Source of the DNA: Fen-1273 sp963748405
GTDB taxonomy: Bacteria; Bacteroidota; Ignavibacteria; UBA10030; UBA6906
Assembly: GCA_963748405.1 (NCBI GenBank)
Contig: CAVVIT010000011.1
Location: 248,001 to 312,000 of the forward strand
Direction: 5' to 3'
Length of the DNA: 64,000 nt
The notes under the pieces were generated by a model. That model had not been told where the DNA came from. It ran no database searches and saw nothing but the letters and a program-made list of their open reading frames with translations. Of the stretch, positions 34,311 through 42,802 are shown in pieces (position 1 is the stretch's first letter; each line of letters opens with the position of its first letter). The translations under genes were made by a program, and so were the position numbers.

Positions 34311-35645
34311 ATGCACTACAATTCCATTTCCGAGGCGACAAAGGCCCGCTACGCACGGAAATTCGTCACGCCGGCCGAGGCGGTGGCCGTCATACGCTCC
34401 GGGGACCGCGTGTACATCCATCCCGGGTGCGCGGTCCCGCAGGTTCTCGTCGGGGCGATGGTCGAGCGGTACGAGGAGCTGCACGACGTCGAAGTCTGCC
34501 ACCTGCTCGGGGTGGGGGAGGCCGCCTATGTGCGGCCGGAGATGAAAGGGCACTTCCGGCACAACGCCTTCTTCATCGGGAAGAACGTTCGGAAAGCCGT
34601 CTGCGACGGCCGGGCGGATTTCACGCCGATATTCCTCTCGGAGATCCCCGCGCTGCTGTACGACAGGCACTATCCCGTTGACGTCGCCCTGATCCAGGTA
34701 TCGCCGCCGGACGAGCACGGGTACTGCAGCTTCGGCGTCGGCGTCGAATGCACGAAGGCCGCCACCGAGGTGGCGAAGATCGTCGTCGCGCAGATCAATA
34801 CGAAGATGCCGAGAACCCTCGGCGACAGCTTCATCCACATGAACCGGATCGACTACTGCATCGAGACCGGCGTTCCCCTCCAGTCGCTTCCCCAGATCGA
34901 GGGGGACGAGTCCCCGGAGGAGATCGAAACCTACCAGAAGATCGGCGCCCACATCGCCGGGCTCGTCGAGGACGGGTCGACCCTGCAGCTCGGCATCGGG
35001 CGCATTCCGGACGCCGTCGTGAAGTTCCTCGGCGACAGGAAGCACCTCGGGATCCACTCGGAGATGGTGTCGGACGGCATCATTCCTCTTGTCGAGTCCG
35101 GGGTGATCACGAACATGCGCAAGACGCTCCTCCCGGGAAAGATCGTGACGTCGTTCGTCCTCGGGTCCCAGCCCCTGTTCGATTTCATCGACAACAACCC
35201 CGCGATGGAGTTCCGCCCGACGCAGTTCACGAACGACCCGTTCACGATCGCCCGGAACAGGATGATGGTCGCGATCAATTCCGCGATCGAGATCGACCTT
35301 ACCGGGCAGGTGTGCGCCGACACGATCGGGTACCGCTTCTACAGCGGGTTCGGCGGGCAGGTCGATTTCATACGGGGCGCCGCCCGTTCGGAGGGGGGAA
35401 AGCCGATCATCGCCCTTCCCTCGACGGCGAAGGACGGGACGATTTCACGGATCACCCCCCGGCTGATGGAAGGGGCGGGGGTCACGACGACGCGGGGGGA
35501 CGTCCATTTCGTCGTCACGGAATTCGGCGTTGTCAACCTTCACGGGCGGACGGTGCGGCAGCGCGCCGAGCTCCTGATCAGCATCGCCCATCCGTCCTTC
35601 CGCGAGGACCTCGAGAAATTTGCGAAAGAGCATCATTACCTGTAA
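34311..35645 (+). CDS. Acetyl-CoA hydrolase/transferase-family (4-hydroxybutyrate-type) CoA-transferase
   Basis: A 444-residue class I CoA-transferase. The catalytic Glu is in HLGIHSEMVSDG (about residue 250) and the CoA-binding glycine region is GYRFYSGFGGQVDFIRGA. The family includes 4-hydroxybutyrate, butyryl, propionyl and succinyl-CoA:acetate CoA-transferases, which conserve thioester energy by exchanging CoA between acids. Here it lies between a methionine gamma-lyase-like gene and a 2-oxoacid oxidoreductase, so release of propionate or another acid from its CoA ester is likely. It differs from the class III transferase at 42803. Confidence 0.9.
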   Translation: MHYNSISEATKARYARKFVTPAEAVAVIRSGDRVYIHPGCAVPQVLVGAMVERYEELHDVEVCHLLGVGEAAYVRPEMKGHFRHNAFFIGKNVRKAVCDGRADFTPIFLSEIPALLYDRHYPVDVALIQVSPPDEHGYCSFGVGVECTKAATEVAKIVVAQINTKMPRTLGDSFIHMNRIDYCIETGVPLQSLPQIEGDESPEEIETYQKIGAHIAGLVEDGSTLQLGIGRIPDAVVKFLGDRKHLGIHSEMVSDGIIPLVESGVITNMRKTLLPGKIVTSFVLGSQPLFDFIDNNPAMEFRPTQFTNDPFTIARNRMMVAINSAIEIDLTGQVCADTIGYRFYSGFGGQVDFIRGAARSEGGKPIIALPSTAKDGTISRITPRLMEGAGVTTTRGDVHFVVTEFGVVNLHGRTVRQRAELLISIAHPSFREDLEKFAKEHHYL

Positions 35646-35656
35646 GGAGAACATGC

Positions 35657-35959
35657 ATGGCTATCAAGGGAACCGTTTCGTTCGACGTTGAAACCTGCAA
35701 GGGTTGCGAGCTCTGCATCGAGGCCTGTCCCCAGGAAAGTCTCGCCCTGTCGGGGCAGATCAACGCGCAGGGATACCACTATGCGGTCCTCGTGAAGGAC
35801 AACTGCACGGGGTGCGTCAACTGCGCGCTCGTGTGCCCCGATGCGGTGATCACCGTGTACCGCGAGGACAGGAAGGGCGGAAAAGTGCCGGTGGCCAGGA
35901 TCAGCAACGTCACAGAGAACATCAGCGTCACCATCGACGACGAAAGGAACAATCCGTGA
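35657..35959 (+). CDS. 2-oxoacid:ferredoxin oxidoreductase, delta (2x[4Fe-4S]) subunit
   Basis: A 100-residue ferredoxin-like subunit with two complete cluster motifs: C14/C17/C20/C24 and C50/C53/C56/C60. It carries electrons from the TPP site to free ferredoxin. An AAGGAG site lies just before the ATG at 35657. Its gene overlaps the alpha-subunit gene (GTGA), giving the order delta-alpha-beta-gamma seen for KorDABC and VorDABC. Confidence 0.93.
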   Translation: MAIKGTVSFDVETCKGCELCIEACPQESLALSGQINAQGYHYAVLVKDNCTGCVNCALVCPDAVITVYREDRKGGKVPVARISNVTENISVTIDDERNNP

Positions 35960-37044
35960 GCGACCTCAAATTGATGAAGGGCAACGAAGCTCTGGCGGAA
36001 GCGGCGATCCGCGCGGGATGCAAAGGGTATTTCGGGTATCCCATCACGCCGCAGTCGGAAATTCTCGAATACCTGGCCGACCAGGGGCGGTCGCGCGGGA
36101 TGGTCGTCCTGCAGGCCGAAAGCGAAGTCGCCTCCATCAACATGGTCTACGGGGGCGCCGGCGCCGGGGCGCGCGTGATGACGAGTTCCTCGAGCCCGGG
36201 GATCAGCCTGATGCAGGAAGGGATCTCCTACATCGCGGCCGCCGAGCTTCCCTGCCTCATCGTTAACGTCAGCAGGGGCGGTCCGGGGCTCGGCACGATC
36301 CAGCCGTCGCAGAGCGACTACTTCCAGGCGGTGAAGGGGGGAGGCCACGGCGATTACCACCTCCTCGTCCTCGCGCCGTCGAGCGTCCAGGAGATGGCGG
36401 ATTTCGTGTTCGACGCGTTTGACCTTGCGGACAGGTACCGGACCCCCGTCATGATCCTCGCCGACGGGGCCCTCGGCCAGATGATGGAGAAGGTGGATTT
36501 CCGGGCGTACGATCCGGCGGACCACGTCGTCGCGAAGCCGTGGGCGACCACGGGCAAGCCGAAGACTCGGGAGCGCAACATCATCACGTCGCTCCACATC
36601 GAGCCCGAGAAGATGGAGCAGATCAACCTGCGCCTCCAGGAGAAGTACCGCCTGATCGCGCGGAACGAAACCCGGTGCGAGCATTTCCACACCGACGACG
36701 CGGAATACCTGATCGTCGCCTACGGCCTTGCGGCGCGCATCGCGCAGGGGGCGGTGGAGGCCGCCCGTGCGCAGGGGATCAGGGCGGGACTTCTCAGGCC
36801 CGTGACCCTCTACCCGTTCCCCGCGGCCGACATCAGCGCCCTCGCCGGAAAAGTGCGGGGAGTGCTCGTCGTCGAAATGAACGCGGGGCAGATGATCGAG
36901 GATGTCCGGCTTGCGGTCGAAGGGCGCGCGGGGGTCAGGTTCTACGGGCGGATGGGGGGGATCATCCCCTCGCCGGACGAGGTGCTGGGGGCGCTCGGAA
37001 AGATGGTGCACGAGAACGTGGCACAGCATGAGGAGGTGTACTAG
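35956..37044 (+). CDS. 2-oxoacid:ferredoxin oxidoreductase, alpha subunit (KorA/VorB type)
   Basis: A 362-residue subunit from GTG 35956 overlapping the delta-subunit stop. It begins with the pyrimidine-binding fold segment GNEALAEAAIRAGCKGYFGYPITPQSEILEYL, which is diagnostic, and ends with a transketolase C-domain. The complex cleaves a 2-oxoacid to acyl-CoA and CO2 while reducing ferredoxin, or runs in reverse. Whether the substrate is 2-oxoglutarate, a branched 2-oxoacid or 2-oxobutyrate cannot be fixed from this chain. Operon context slightly favours 2-oxobutyrate or 2-oxoglutarate. Confidence 0.92.
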   Translation: MSDLKLMKGNEALAEAAIRAGCKGYFGYPITPQSEILEYLADQGRSRGMVVLQAESEVASINMVYGGAGAGARVMTSSSSPGISLMQEGISYIAAAELPCLIVNVSRGGPGLGTIQPSQSDYFQAVKGGGHGDYHLLVLAPSSVQEMADFVFDAFDLADRYRTPVMILADGALGQMMEKVDFRAYDPADHVVAKPWATTGKPKTRERNIITSLHIEPEKMEQINLRLQEKYRLIARNETRCEHFHTDDAEYLIVAYGLAARIAQGAVEAARAQGIRAGLLRPVTLYPFPAADISALAGKVRGVLVVEMNAGQMIEDVRLAVEGRAGVRFYGRMGGIIPSPDEVLGALGKMVHENVAQHEEVY

Positions 37045-37046
37045 CG

Positions 37047-37820
37047 ATGGAACACCAGACGATGTCACAGGTTTCACCGGACCTCGCGTGCGTGTACGAA
37101 CGCCCGGGGACGCTCACCGACACGCGGCTTCACTACTGCCCGGGCTGCGGCCACGGCGTCGTGCACCGCGTCCTGATGGAGGTCGTTGACGAGCTGGGCA
37201 TACAGGAGGAGACGATCGGCGTCGCACCGGTCGGCTGCTCCGTGTTCGCGTACAACTACCTGAATATCGACATGCAGGAGGCCGCCCACGGCAGGGCCTC
37301 CGCGGTCGCCACCGCGGTCAAGCGGATGCTTCCCGGCAAATTCGTTTTCTCCTACCAGGGGGACGGCGACCTCGCGGCCATCGGCACCGCCGAAACGATC
37401 CACACGGCGAACCGGGGGGAGAACATCCTCGTGCTCTTCATCAACAACGCGATCTACGGGATGACCGGGGGACAGATGGCCCCGACGACGCTCCTCGGGA
37501 TGAAGACGACCACGTCGCCGATCGGGAGGACCGTCGAGACGGCGGGGTATCCCCTGAAGATCACCGAGATGGTGGCGATGCTTCCCGGCGTGCACTACGT
37601 GAGCCGGAATTCGGTCCACACCCCCGGTGCGGTGCGGCACCTGAAGAAAGCGATCGAGAAATCATTCCAGTACCAGAAGGAAAAGAAGGGGACCTGCTTC
37701 ATCGAGGTCGTGTCCAACTGCCCGTCCGGATGGAAGATGACGCCGGTGGAGGCCAACGCCTGGATGGTGGAACACATGTTCCCGTTCTATCCTCCCGGTG
37801 AAATCAAGGTTCCCAAATAG
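37047..37820 (+). CDS. 2-oxoacid:ferredoxin oxidoreductase, beta (TPP) subunit
   Basis: A 257-residue TPP-binding subunit. The N-terminal YCPGCGHG motif and the TPP/Mg motif GDGDLAAIGTAETIHT followed by NNAIYGMTGGQ are complete. There is no extra cluster domain, so it is the short Kor/Vor form rather than the Por beta with additional cysteines. It begins two bases after the alpha-subunit stop, with GAGGAGG upstream. Confidence 0.94.
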   Translation: MEHQTMSQVSPDLACVYERPGTLTDTRLHYCPGCGHGVVHRVLMEVVDELGIQEETIGVAPVGCSVFAYNYLNIDMQEAAHGRASAVATAVKRMLPGKFVFSYQGDGDLAAIGTAETIHTANRGENILVLFINNAIYGMTGGQMAPTTLLGMKTTTSPIGRTVETAGYPLKITEMVAMLPGVHYVSRNSVHTPGAVRHLKKAIEKSFQYQKEKKGTCFIEVVSNCPSGWKMTPVEANAWMVEHMFPFYPPGEIKVPK

Positions 37821-37832
37821 AAGGAATCGACA

Positions 37833-38387
37833 ATGAAACATGAACTGCTCGTCGCCGGGTTCGGAGGTCAGGGGGTGCTCTCGATGGGAATGACGCTCGC
37901 GTACGCCGGCATGGTCGAGGGAAAAGAAATCAGCTGGATGCCCTCGTACGGCCCCGAAATGCGGGGCGGAACGGCAAATTGCATCGTGATCGTCGCGGAC
38001 GGGAAGGTCAGCTCGCCGATCCTCACGATGTTTGACACCGTGATCGCGCTGAACCAGCCCTCGCTCGACAAGTTCGAGCACGCCGTGAAGGCGGGAGGCC
38101 TTCTCATGTACGAGTCCACCAACATCATCACGCCGCCGACGAGGACCGACATCAGCATTCTCCCGGTCGCGGCCGCGCTGGAAGCGGCGAAGCTGAAGAA
38201 CGCGAAGACGATGAACATGATCGTGCTCGGCGCGTTCCTCGCGCGGACGCACGTCGTCGAGGTCAGCGGAGTGATGGAAGCGCTCAAGAAAGTACTGCCG
38301 GAACGGTATCATCACCTGCTCCCGCTGAACGAGCAGGCCCTCCGCCGCGGCATGGAGCTGGCCGGCGAGCCCGTCGTCATCCACTGA
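37833..38387 (+). CDS. 2-oxoacid:ferredoxin oxidoreductase, gamma subunit
   Basis: A 184-residue gamma subunit that binds CoA. The start HELLVAGFGGQGVLSMG is the family glycine loop, and WMPSYGPEMRGGTANC is the second signature. It completes a four-subunit enzyme together with the three preceding genes and follows the beta subunit by 12 bases. Confidence 0.93.
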   Translation: MKHELLVAGFGGQGVLSMGMTLAYAGMVEGKEISWMPSYGPEMRGGTANCIVIVADGKVSSPILTMFDTVIALNQPSLDKFEHAVKAGGLLMYESTNIITPPTRTDISILPVAAALEAAKLKNAKTMNMIVLGAFLARTHVVEVSGVMEALKKVLPERYHHLLPLNEQALRRGMELAGEPVVIH

Positions 38388-38394
38388 GGTCCGT

Positions 38395-38643
38395 ATGAAC
38401 ACCACATGCGTCCATTCATGCAAGGGTCTCTGCACCGCCCTTGAAGTCGCCGAGCACAGGGAGCAGGAGGCGATCCGGGAATACCGGAAATTTGCCGACG
38501 GCTGCGATTACCCCGATGTCCGGGGGATACTCGAAGACCTGATCAGGGACCGGGAACGGGCCCTTGCCATCCTCCGCGAAAAGCGCGAAATACTGACGGT
38601 GAAATTCAATGCCATTGACAGGATCAACGACAGCTTTGCCTGA
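38395..38643 (+). CDS. Small Cys-containing ferritin-like helical protein
   Basis: An 82-residue protein of two predicted helices: EVAEHREQEAIREYRKFADGC and DVRGILEDLIRDRERALAIL. The first helix resembles the metal-binding helix of rubrerythrins (E-x6-Y), but the ExxH of the second helix is not obvious. Cysteines at positions 5, 10, 14 and 38 could bind a metal. The gene lies seven bases after the gamma subunit and overlaps the following ferritin-like gene. It may help handle iron or oxygen for the oxygen-sensitive oxidoreductase. The function is not assigned. Confidence 0.65.
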   Translation: MNTTCVHSCKGLCTALEVAEHREQEAIREYRKFADGCDYPDVRGILEDLIRDRERALAILREKREILTVKFNAIDRINDSFA

Positions 38644-38896
38644 GCCTCCGCGAAGGCCCCGCGCGGACCCGGACTGGGCGGCGATGTCGATGCAGGAAAT
38701 CCTCGAGCTCGCGATCGCCGACGAAGAAGACGCGCGCAATTACTACCGCCGTGCGGCGGGTTTCGCCGGCAGCATGCACACGCGCAAGGTCCTCCTCTCC
38801 CTTGCGGAGATGGAGCAGTCCCACGCCGAGGCGCTCCGCAGGGAGCTCGATGAGCTGCTCCTGCAGCGCGACCTCGAGGCGGGCATGGCCGACTGA
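38609..38896 (+). CDS. Rubrerythrin-like (ferritin-like) small protein
   Basis: A 95-residue protein, or about 70 if translation starts at ATG 38684. The upstream ATG at 38609 has a GGTGA site and overlaps the previous gene by 35 bases. The helices ILELAIADEEDARNYYRRAA and LLSLAEMEQSHAEALRREL carry the E-x6-Y and ExxH elements of rubrerythrin, but only half of a four-helix bundle is present. It could act as a dimer or pair with the product of the overlapping gene to form a di-iron site. A peroxide-scavenging role next to an oxygen-sensitive enzyme is plausible. Confidence 0.7.
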   Translation: MPLTGSTTALPEPPRRPRADPDWAAMSMQEILELAIADEEDARNYYRRAAGFAGSMHTRKVLLSLAEMEQSHAEALRRELDELLLQRDLEAGMAD

Positions 38897-38926
38897 CGAC
38901 AACGACAACGGAACGAAAAAGACACC

Positions 38927-40045
38927 ATGGGAAAATACAGAATCGCCTGGCTTCCCGGAGACGGGATCGGGACGGAAGTGATGGAGGCGGCGCGCCTCGT
39001 ACTCGATGCGGTCCGGCTTGACGCCGAATACGTGCACGGCGACATCGGGTGGGATTTCTGGTGCCGCGAGGGGGACGCGTTCCCCCGGCGCACCGTCGAC
39101 CTCCTGGGAAACGTTGATGCCGCGATGTTCGGGGCCATTACGTCGAAGCCCGCGAAGACCGCGGAGGCCGAGCTTGTCCCTTCCCTGCGGGGAACCGGGC
39201 TCGTGTACCGTTCCCCCATCGTCCGGATGCGCCAGATGTTCGACCTGTACATCTGCCTCCGGCCCTGCAGGGCGTACGCGGGGAACCCCCTCAATCTGAA
39301 AGAGGGGATCGATCTCGTCGTCTTCAGGGAAAACACCGAGGACCTCTATGCCGGCGTGGAGTTCAATCCCGTCCCGGCCCCGCTGGCCGAGCTGCTGGGG
39401 AAGATCTCTCCGCCGTACGCGCCGTTCAAGGATCTTCCCTCCGGCGAGGTCGCCGTGTCGTGCAAGGTGAACACGCGGAAGGGATCGGCGAGGATTGTCC
39501 GTGCGGCGTTCGAATTTGCACGGAAATACGGCCGGAAGAAAGTCACCGTCGTCCACAAGGCGAACGTCGTCCGGGCCACCGACGGCCTCTTTTTCGAAGA
39601 AGCGAAGAACGTGGCGCGGGACTTCCCGGACATTCCGATGGACGACGCCAATGTGGACGCCATCTGCATGTGGCTGTTGAAGAACCCGCTTGCCTACGAC
39701 GTGCTCGTCGCCCCGAATCTCTACGGGGACATCATCTCGGACCTCGCCGCCCAGATGGTGGGCGGACTCGGATTCGGGTGCTCCGGGAACATCGGGACGA
39801 ACCTCGCGGTGTTCGAACCCTCCCACGGTTCCGCCCCCAAGTACGCCGGGCAGTACAAAGTGAACCCGATCGCCACGATCCTCGCCGCGAAGATGATGCT
39901 CGACTGGCTCGGCGAGACGGAGAAGGGGACCCGGATCGAAGAGGCGACCGCCTCCGTGATCCGGGAAGGGAAGGTCAGGACGTACGACATGGGGGGGAGC
40001 GCGAAGACGCTGGATATCGCGCGCGCCGTCGCCGGGAAGGTCTGA
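38927..40045 (+). CDS. Isocitrate/homoisocitrate/isopropylmalate dehydrogenase family enzyme
   Basis: A 372-residue beta-decarboxylating dehydrogenase, also able to carboxylate in reverse. The family motifs are LPGDGIGTEV (6-15), RENTEDLY (134-141), catalytic K211 with metal Asp D244, D268 and D272. The substrate loop is RSPIVRMRQMFDLYICLRP (95-113): S96 is kept as in isocitrate enzymes, while the Asn two positions later is Ile, as in SPIV-type homoisocitrate dehydrogenases. K305-Y306 match the NADP-recognition pair of E. coli Icd. Substrate could be isocitrate, homoisocitrate or a methylmalate-type 2-hydroxyacid. It overlaps the HMG-CoA-lyase-like gene (TGATG). Confidence 0.85.
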   Translation: MGKYRIAWLPGDGIGTEVMEAARLVLDAVRLDAEYVHGDIGWDFWCREGDAFPRRTVDLLGNVDAAMFGAITSKPAKTAEAELVPSLRGTGLVYRSPIVRMRQMFDLYICLRPCRAYAGNPLNLKEGIDLVVFRENTEDLYAGVEFNPVPAPLAELLGKISPPYAPFKDLPSGEVAVSCKVNTRKGSARIVRAAFEFARKYGRKKVTVVHKANVVRATDGLFFEEAKNVARDFPDIPMDDANVDAICMWLLKNPLAYDVLVAPNLYGDIISDLAAQMVGGLGFGCSGNIGTNLAVFEPSHGSAPKYAGQYKVNPIATILAAKMMLDWLGETEKGTRIEEATASVIREGKVRTYDMGGSAKTLDIARAVAGKV

Positions 40046-40968
40046 TGGTGACCGAAGCGCACATCCTGCTCCACGAGGTCGGTCTCCGGGACGGCCTCCA
40101 GATGGAATTGCAGACGGTCCCGACCGAACGGAAGCTGCGCTGGCTCCGCGCGCTGATGGCGTCCGGGATCGACATCATCCAGGTCGGCTCGTTCGTCCAC
40201 CCCGTGAAGGTCCCGCAGATGGCTGATACCGACAGGCTCTTCGCGGAGCTTGCCGCATCGGGAGAGAAGCCTGCGCGGGTCACGCTGTCGGCCCTGGTCC
40301 TGAACGAGAAGGGGCTCGACCGCGGACTCGCCTGCGGCGTGGAGATGTTCTGCATGGGAGTTTCCGCGAGCGAGACCCACAGCAGGAAGAACACGGGAAT
40401 GGGCGTTGCGGAGGCGACGGACCGGATCGTCGCGACGGCGCTCCGGGCGCTCGCCGCCGGGAAGCGCGTGCAGGTGTCCGTGCAGTCGGCGTTCGGGTGC
40501 GGGTACGAAGGGATCGTCTCCGCGGAGCGGGTGCTTGCCATCGTGCGCCGTTATGCCGCCTCCGGTCTGAAGGATCTGAGTCTTGCCGACACTGCGGGGC
40601 ACGCCGTCCCCGACCAGGTGGAACGGATGTTCGAGGCTGTGAGGGGGATCGACGGGGATATGACGCTGGCGTGCCATTTTCACAACACGTACGGCCTGGG
40701 GCTGGCCAACGCGTACGCCGCGCTGAAGAGCGGGGTCGTCTCGTTCGAATCGTCGGTGGCGGGACTCGGCGGCTGCCCGTTTACGAAGATCGCGGGGGGA
40801 AACGTGTGCACGGAGGACCTCCTCCACATGGTCCGGGCGATGGGGATGCGGCGTGACGTGGACCTTGACCGGATCATCGGCGTCGCCCGCGAGATGGCGG
40901 AATACTTCGGCCGGGATCTCCCCGGCACGGTCTACAGGACAGGGACGCTTTCGGAGGCGTTGACGTAA
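40045..40968 (+). CDS. HMG-CoA lyase-family acyl-CoA lyase
   Basis: A 307-residue DRE-TIM barrel enzyme. Catalytic elements of HMG-CoA lyase are present: R15-D16 in EVGLRDGLQ, H211 and H213 in CHFHNT, and C244 in the signature SVAGLGGCPF. These support cleavage of a 3-hydroxy-3-carboxy acyl-CoA into acetyl-CoA plus a ketoacid. HMG-CoA itself gives acetoacetate; known relatives cleave citramalyl-CoA to acetyl-CoA and pyruvate. With a class III CoA-transferase and LeuCD-type hydro-lyase nearby, citramalyl-CoA or citryl-CoA is as likely as HMG-CoA. No other leucine-degradation genes are present, which argues against the HMG-CoA role. Confidence 0.85.
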   Translation: MVTEAHILLHEVGLRDGLQMELQTVPTERKLRWLRALMASGIDIIQVGSFVHPVKVPQMADTDRLFAELAASGEKPARVTLSALVLNEKGLDRGLACGVEMFCMGVSASETHSRKNTGMGVAEATDRIVATALRALAAGKRVQVSVQSAFGCGYEGIVSAERVLAIVRRYAASGLKDLSLADTAGHAVPDQVERMFEAVRGIDGDMTLACHFHNTYGLGLANAYAALKSGVVSFESSVAGLGGCPFTKIAGGNVCTEDLLHMVRAMGMRRDVDLDRIIGVAREMAEYFGRDLPGTVYRTGTLSEALT

Positions 40969-40969
40969 T

Positions 40970-42784
40970 ATGCGGTGTTCGCGCGTTCGGGTGTCCCTCC
41001 TCCTCCTCCTCCTGATGACATGCGCCGTGCGTGAGCTCGGCGCGCAGTACGCCGTCCGCTCGCCCTATTTGCAGCATCCGGAGACCGCCATCGCCTATGT
41101 CGACAGCTGCGCCCGGTTCTGGCTCGGGGCGTATGACTCGACGTCGACAGGGGGGTTTTGCATCGGGATGAACCAGTCCGGGAACGTGATCACCGGGTGG
41201 GGACAGTACAAAAACGTGGTCATACAGTCTCGCGATGCGTACGGTTTCACGCGGGCATTCATGCTGACGGGAAACGAGGCATACCTGGCGTATGCCCGCA
41301 GGGCGCTCGATTTCATGTACGCGCACGACTGGGACCAGGCCAACGGCGGCTGGTATGCGGCGAACGACCGGGCGGGCAATCCCGCGTCGGGGACAAGCCC
41401 CAAGGCGGCGTTCGACCAGCACTACGCGCTCGTCGGGATGACGGCGTATTACGAGGCCACGCGCGACACGCTGGACTGGCGCTGGATCAGGAAAGGGTAC
41501 GACAACGGCGAGAAGAACGTGTGGGACGCGTCGTCGTCGGCCGGCTACTACGATTCCGCCTCGTACGACTGGTCGACGCGGTGGGGGAAGAGCTTCAACG
41601 CGACGGTCGACGCGATAACGACGCACGTGCTTCATCTCTACCTCCTCACCGGGGATGATGCATACCGAACCCGGCTCCTGGCGCTCAAGGCGAACATCCT
41701 GAACGAGCTCTACCCGACGATGGCGCCGCAGAAGATCGGGTTCGTCGAGTCGTTTTATACCGACTGGTCGTGGGACAACCAGGCCAGGGGGAACAACACG
41801 CGGACGATCATGGGGCACGTCCTGAAGACCGCCTGGTGCCTGGGGCGGATCCACGAGCTCTTTCCCGATCCCGCGTCGGTGGCCGCCGCCGAGTCGCTCG
41901 CGCAGAACGTGCTCGGGAGGGGATACGATCACGGGCTCGGGGGTCCGTACAAGGACTACGACCGGCTGACGGGGGCGATGATGATGTACGGGCAGGACAC
42001 GGCGAAAGCATGGTGGCAGATGGAACAGGCGTTCACCGCGGGGATGATGCTCTATGATGTCACGGGCAATGATCAGTATCTCCGCATGGCCGACGAGACC
42101 GTTGATTTCTTCATGAAGTACTTCGTCGACCACGTGTACGGCGAAGTCTTTTCGGACAGGACGCGCAGGGGGGCGGGAATTCCCGCGTGGGGGAACGACA
42201 AGGGGAACGGCGGAAAAGGGGGGTACCATTCGACGGAATTCGGGTACTACGTCTACATGTACGGGAAACTTCTCCTGCGGCACGAGCCGGTGACGCTGCA
42301 CTACAGGTTTATCGCCGACACGACGGACAGAACATTCAGGATGAACCCCCTGGCATGGGGATCGGGGTATCGCATCGGCGGGGTCACGCTGAACGGCGCA
42401 CCGTATGCCGATTTTGACCCGGGTGCCAGGACGATTCATCTTCCCCCGGGAGCCGGCGGTCATTGTTCGGTGGTCTACGAGCCCGTGACGGCGGGCGTTG
42501 CCGCCGGCGTGCGGACCCCGGCGGAGTTCGCTCTCGATCAGAACTACCCGAATCCGTTCAACCCGGCGACGACGATCCGGTACCGGGTTCCGGCCGGGTC
42601 CCGCGTGACGCTCGCCGTGTACGACGTACTCGGGAGCCGCGTGGCGACGCTCTTCGACGGCGTCCGGCCTCCGGGTACGTACTCGGCAGTGTGGAACGCC
42701 TCCGGGTTCTCGAGCGGCGTGTATTTCTACAGGTTGAGCGCCGCGGGCGCGACGGTGACGAAAAAGGCCATTCTCCTCAAATAA
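40970..42784 (+). CDS. Secreted AGE-family (N-acylglucosamine 2-epimerase-like) enzyme with T9SS sorting domain
   Basis: A 604-residue secreted protein. After a signal peptide ending LGAQ, residues ~40-440 form an alpha/alpha-barrel typical of the AGE superfamily, with repeated helix pairs, DWDQANGGWY and GHVLKTAWCLGRIHE. A linker precedes the C-terminal sorting domain at ~520-604, which has NYPNPFNPATTIRY, VYDVLGSRVATL and YFYRLSAAGATVTKKAILLK. The last domain directs export through the type IX system. Epimerase, isomerase or hydrolase activity on a sugar cannot be chosen. It starts one base after the HMG-CoA-lyase-like gene and is an odd member of an otherwise cytoplasmic pathway operon. 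Confidence 0.82.
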   Translation: MRCSRVRVSLLLLLLMTCAVRELGAQYAVRSPYLQHPETAIAYVDSCARFWLGAYDSTSTGGFCIGMNQSGNVITGWGQYKNVVIQSRDAYGFTRAFMLTGNEAYLAYARRALDFMYAHDWDQANGGWYAANDRAGNPASGTSPKAAFDQHYALVGMTAYYEATRDTLDWRWIRKGYDNGEKNVWDASSSAGYYDSASYDWSTRWGKSFNATVDAITTHVLHLYLLTGDDAYRTRLLALKANILNELYPTMAPQKIGFVESFYTDWSWDNQARGNNTRTIMGHVLKTAWCLGRIHELFPDPASVAAAESLAQNVLGRGYDHGLGGPYKDYDRLTGAMMMYGQDTAKAWWQMEQAFTAGMMLYDVTGNDQYLRMADETVDFFMKYFVDHVYGEVFSDRTRRGAGIPAWGNDKGNGGKGGYHSTEFGYYVYMYGKLLLRHEPVTLHYRFIADTTDRTFRMNPLAWGSGYRIGGVTLNGAPYADFDPGARTIHLPPGAGGHCSVVYEPVTAGVAAGVRTPAEFALDQNYPNPFNPATTIRYRVPAGSRVTLAVYDVLGSRVATLFDGVRPPGTYSAVWNASGFSSGVYFYRLSAAGATVTKKAILLK

Positions 42785-42802
42785 GTATCAGGTGATACGA
42801 TC

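Noticed and set aside
40045..40968. 2-isopropylmalate or homocitrate synthase
   Set aside because: The GGCPF signature with catalytic Cys and the absence of the synthase C-terminal domain place it with HMG-CoA lyases.
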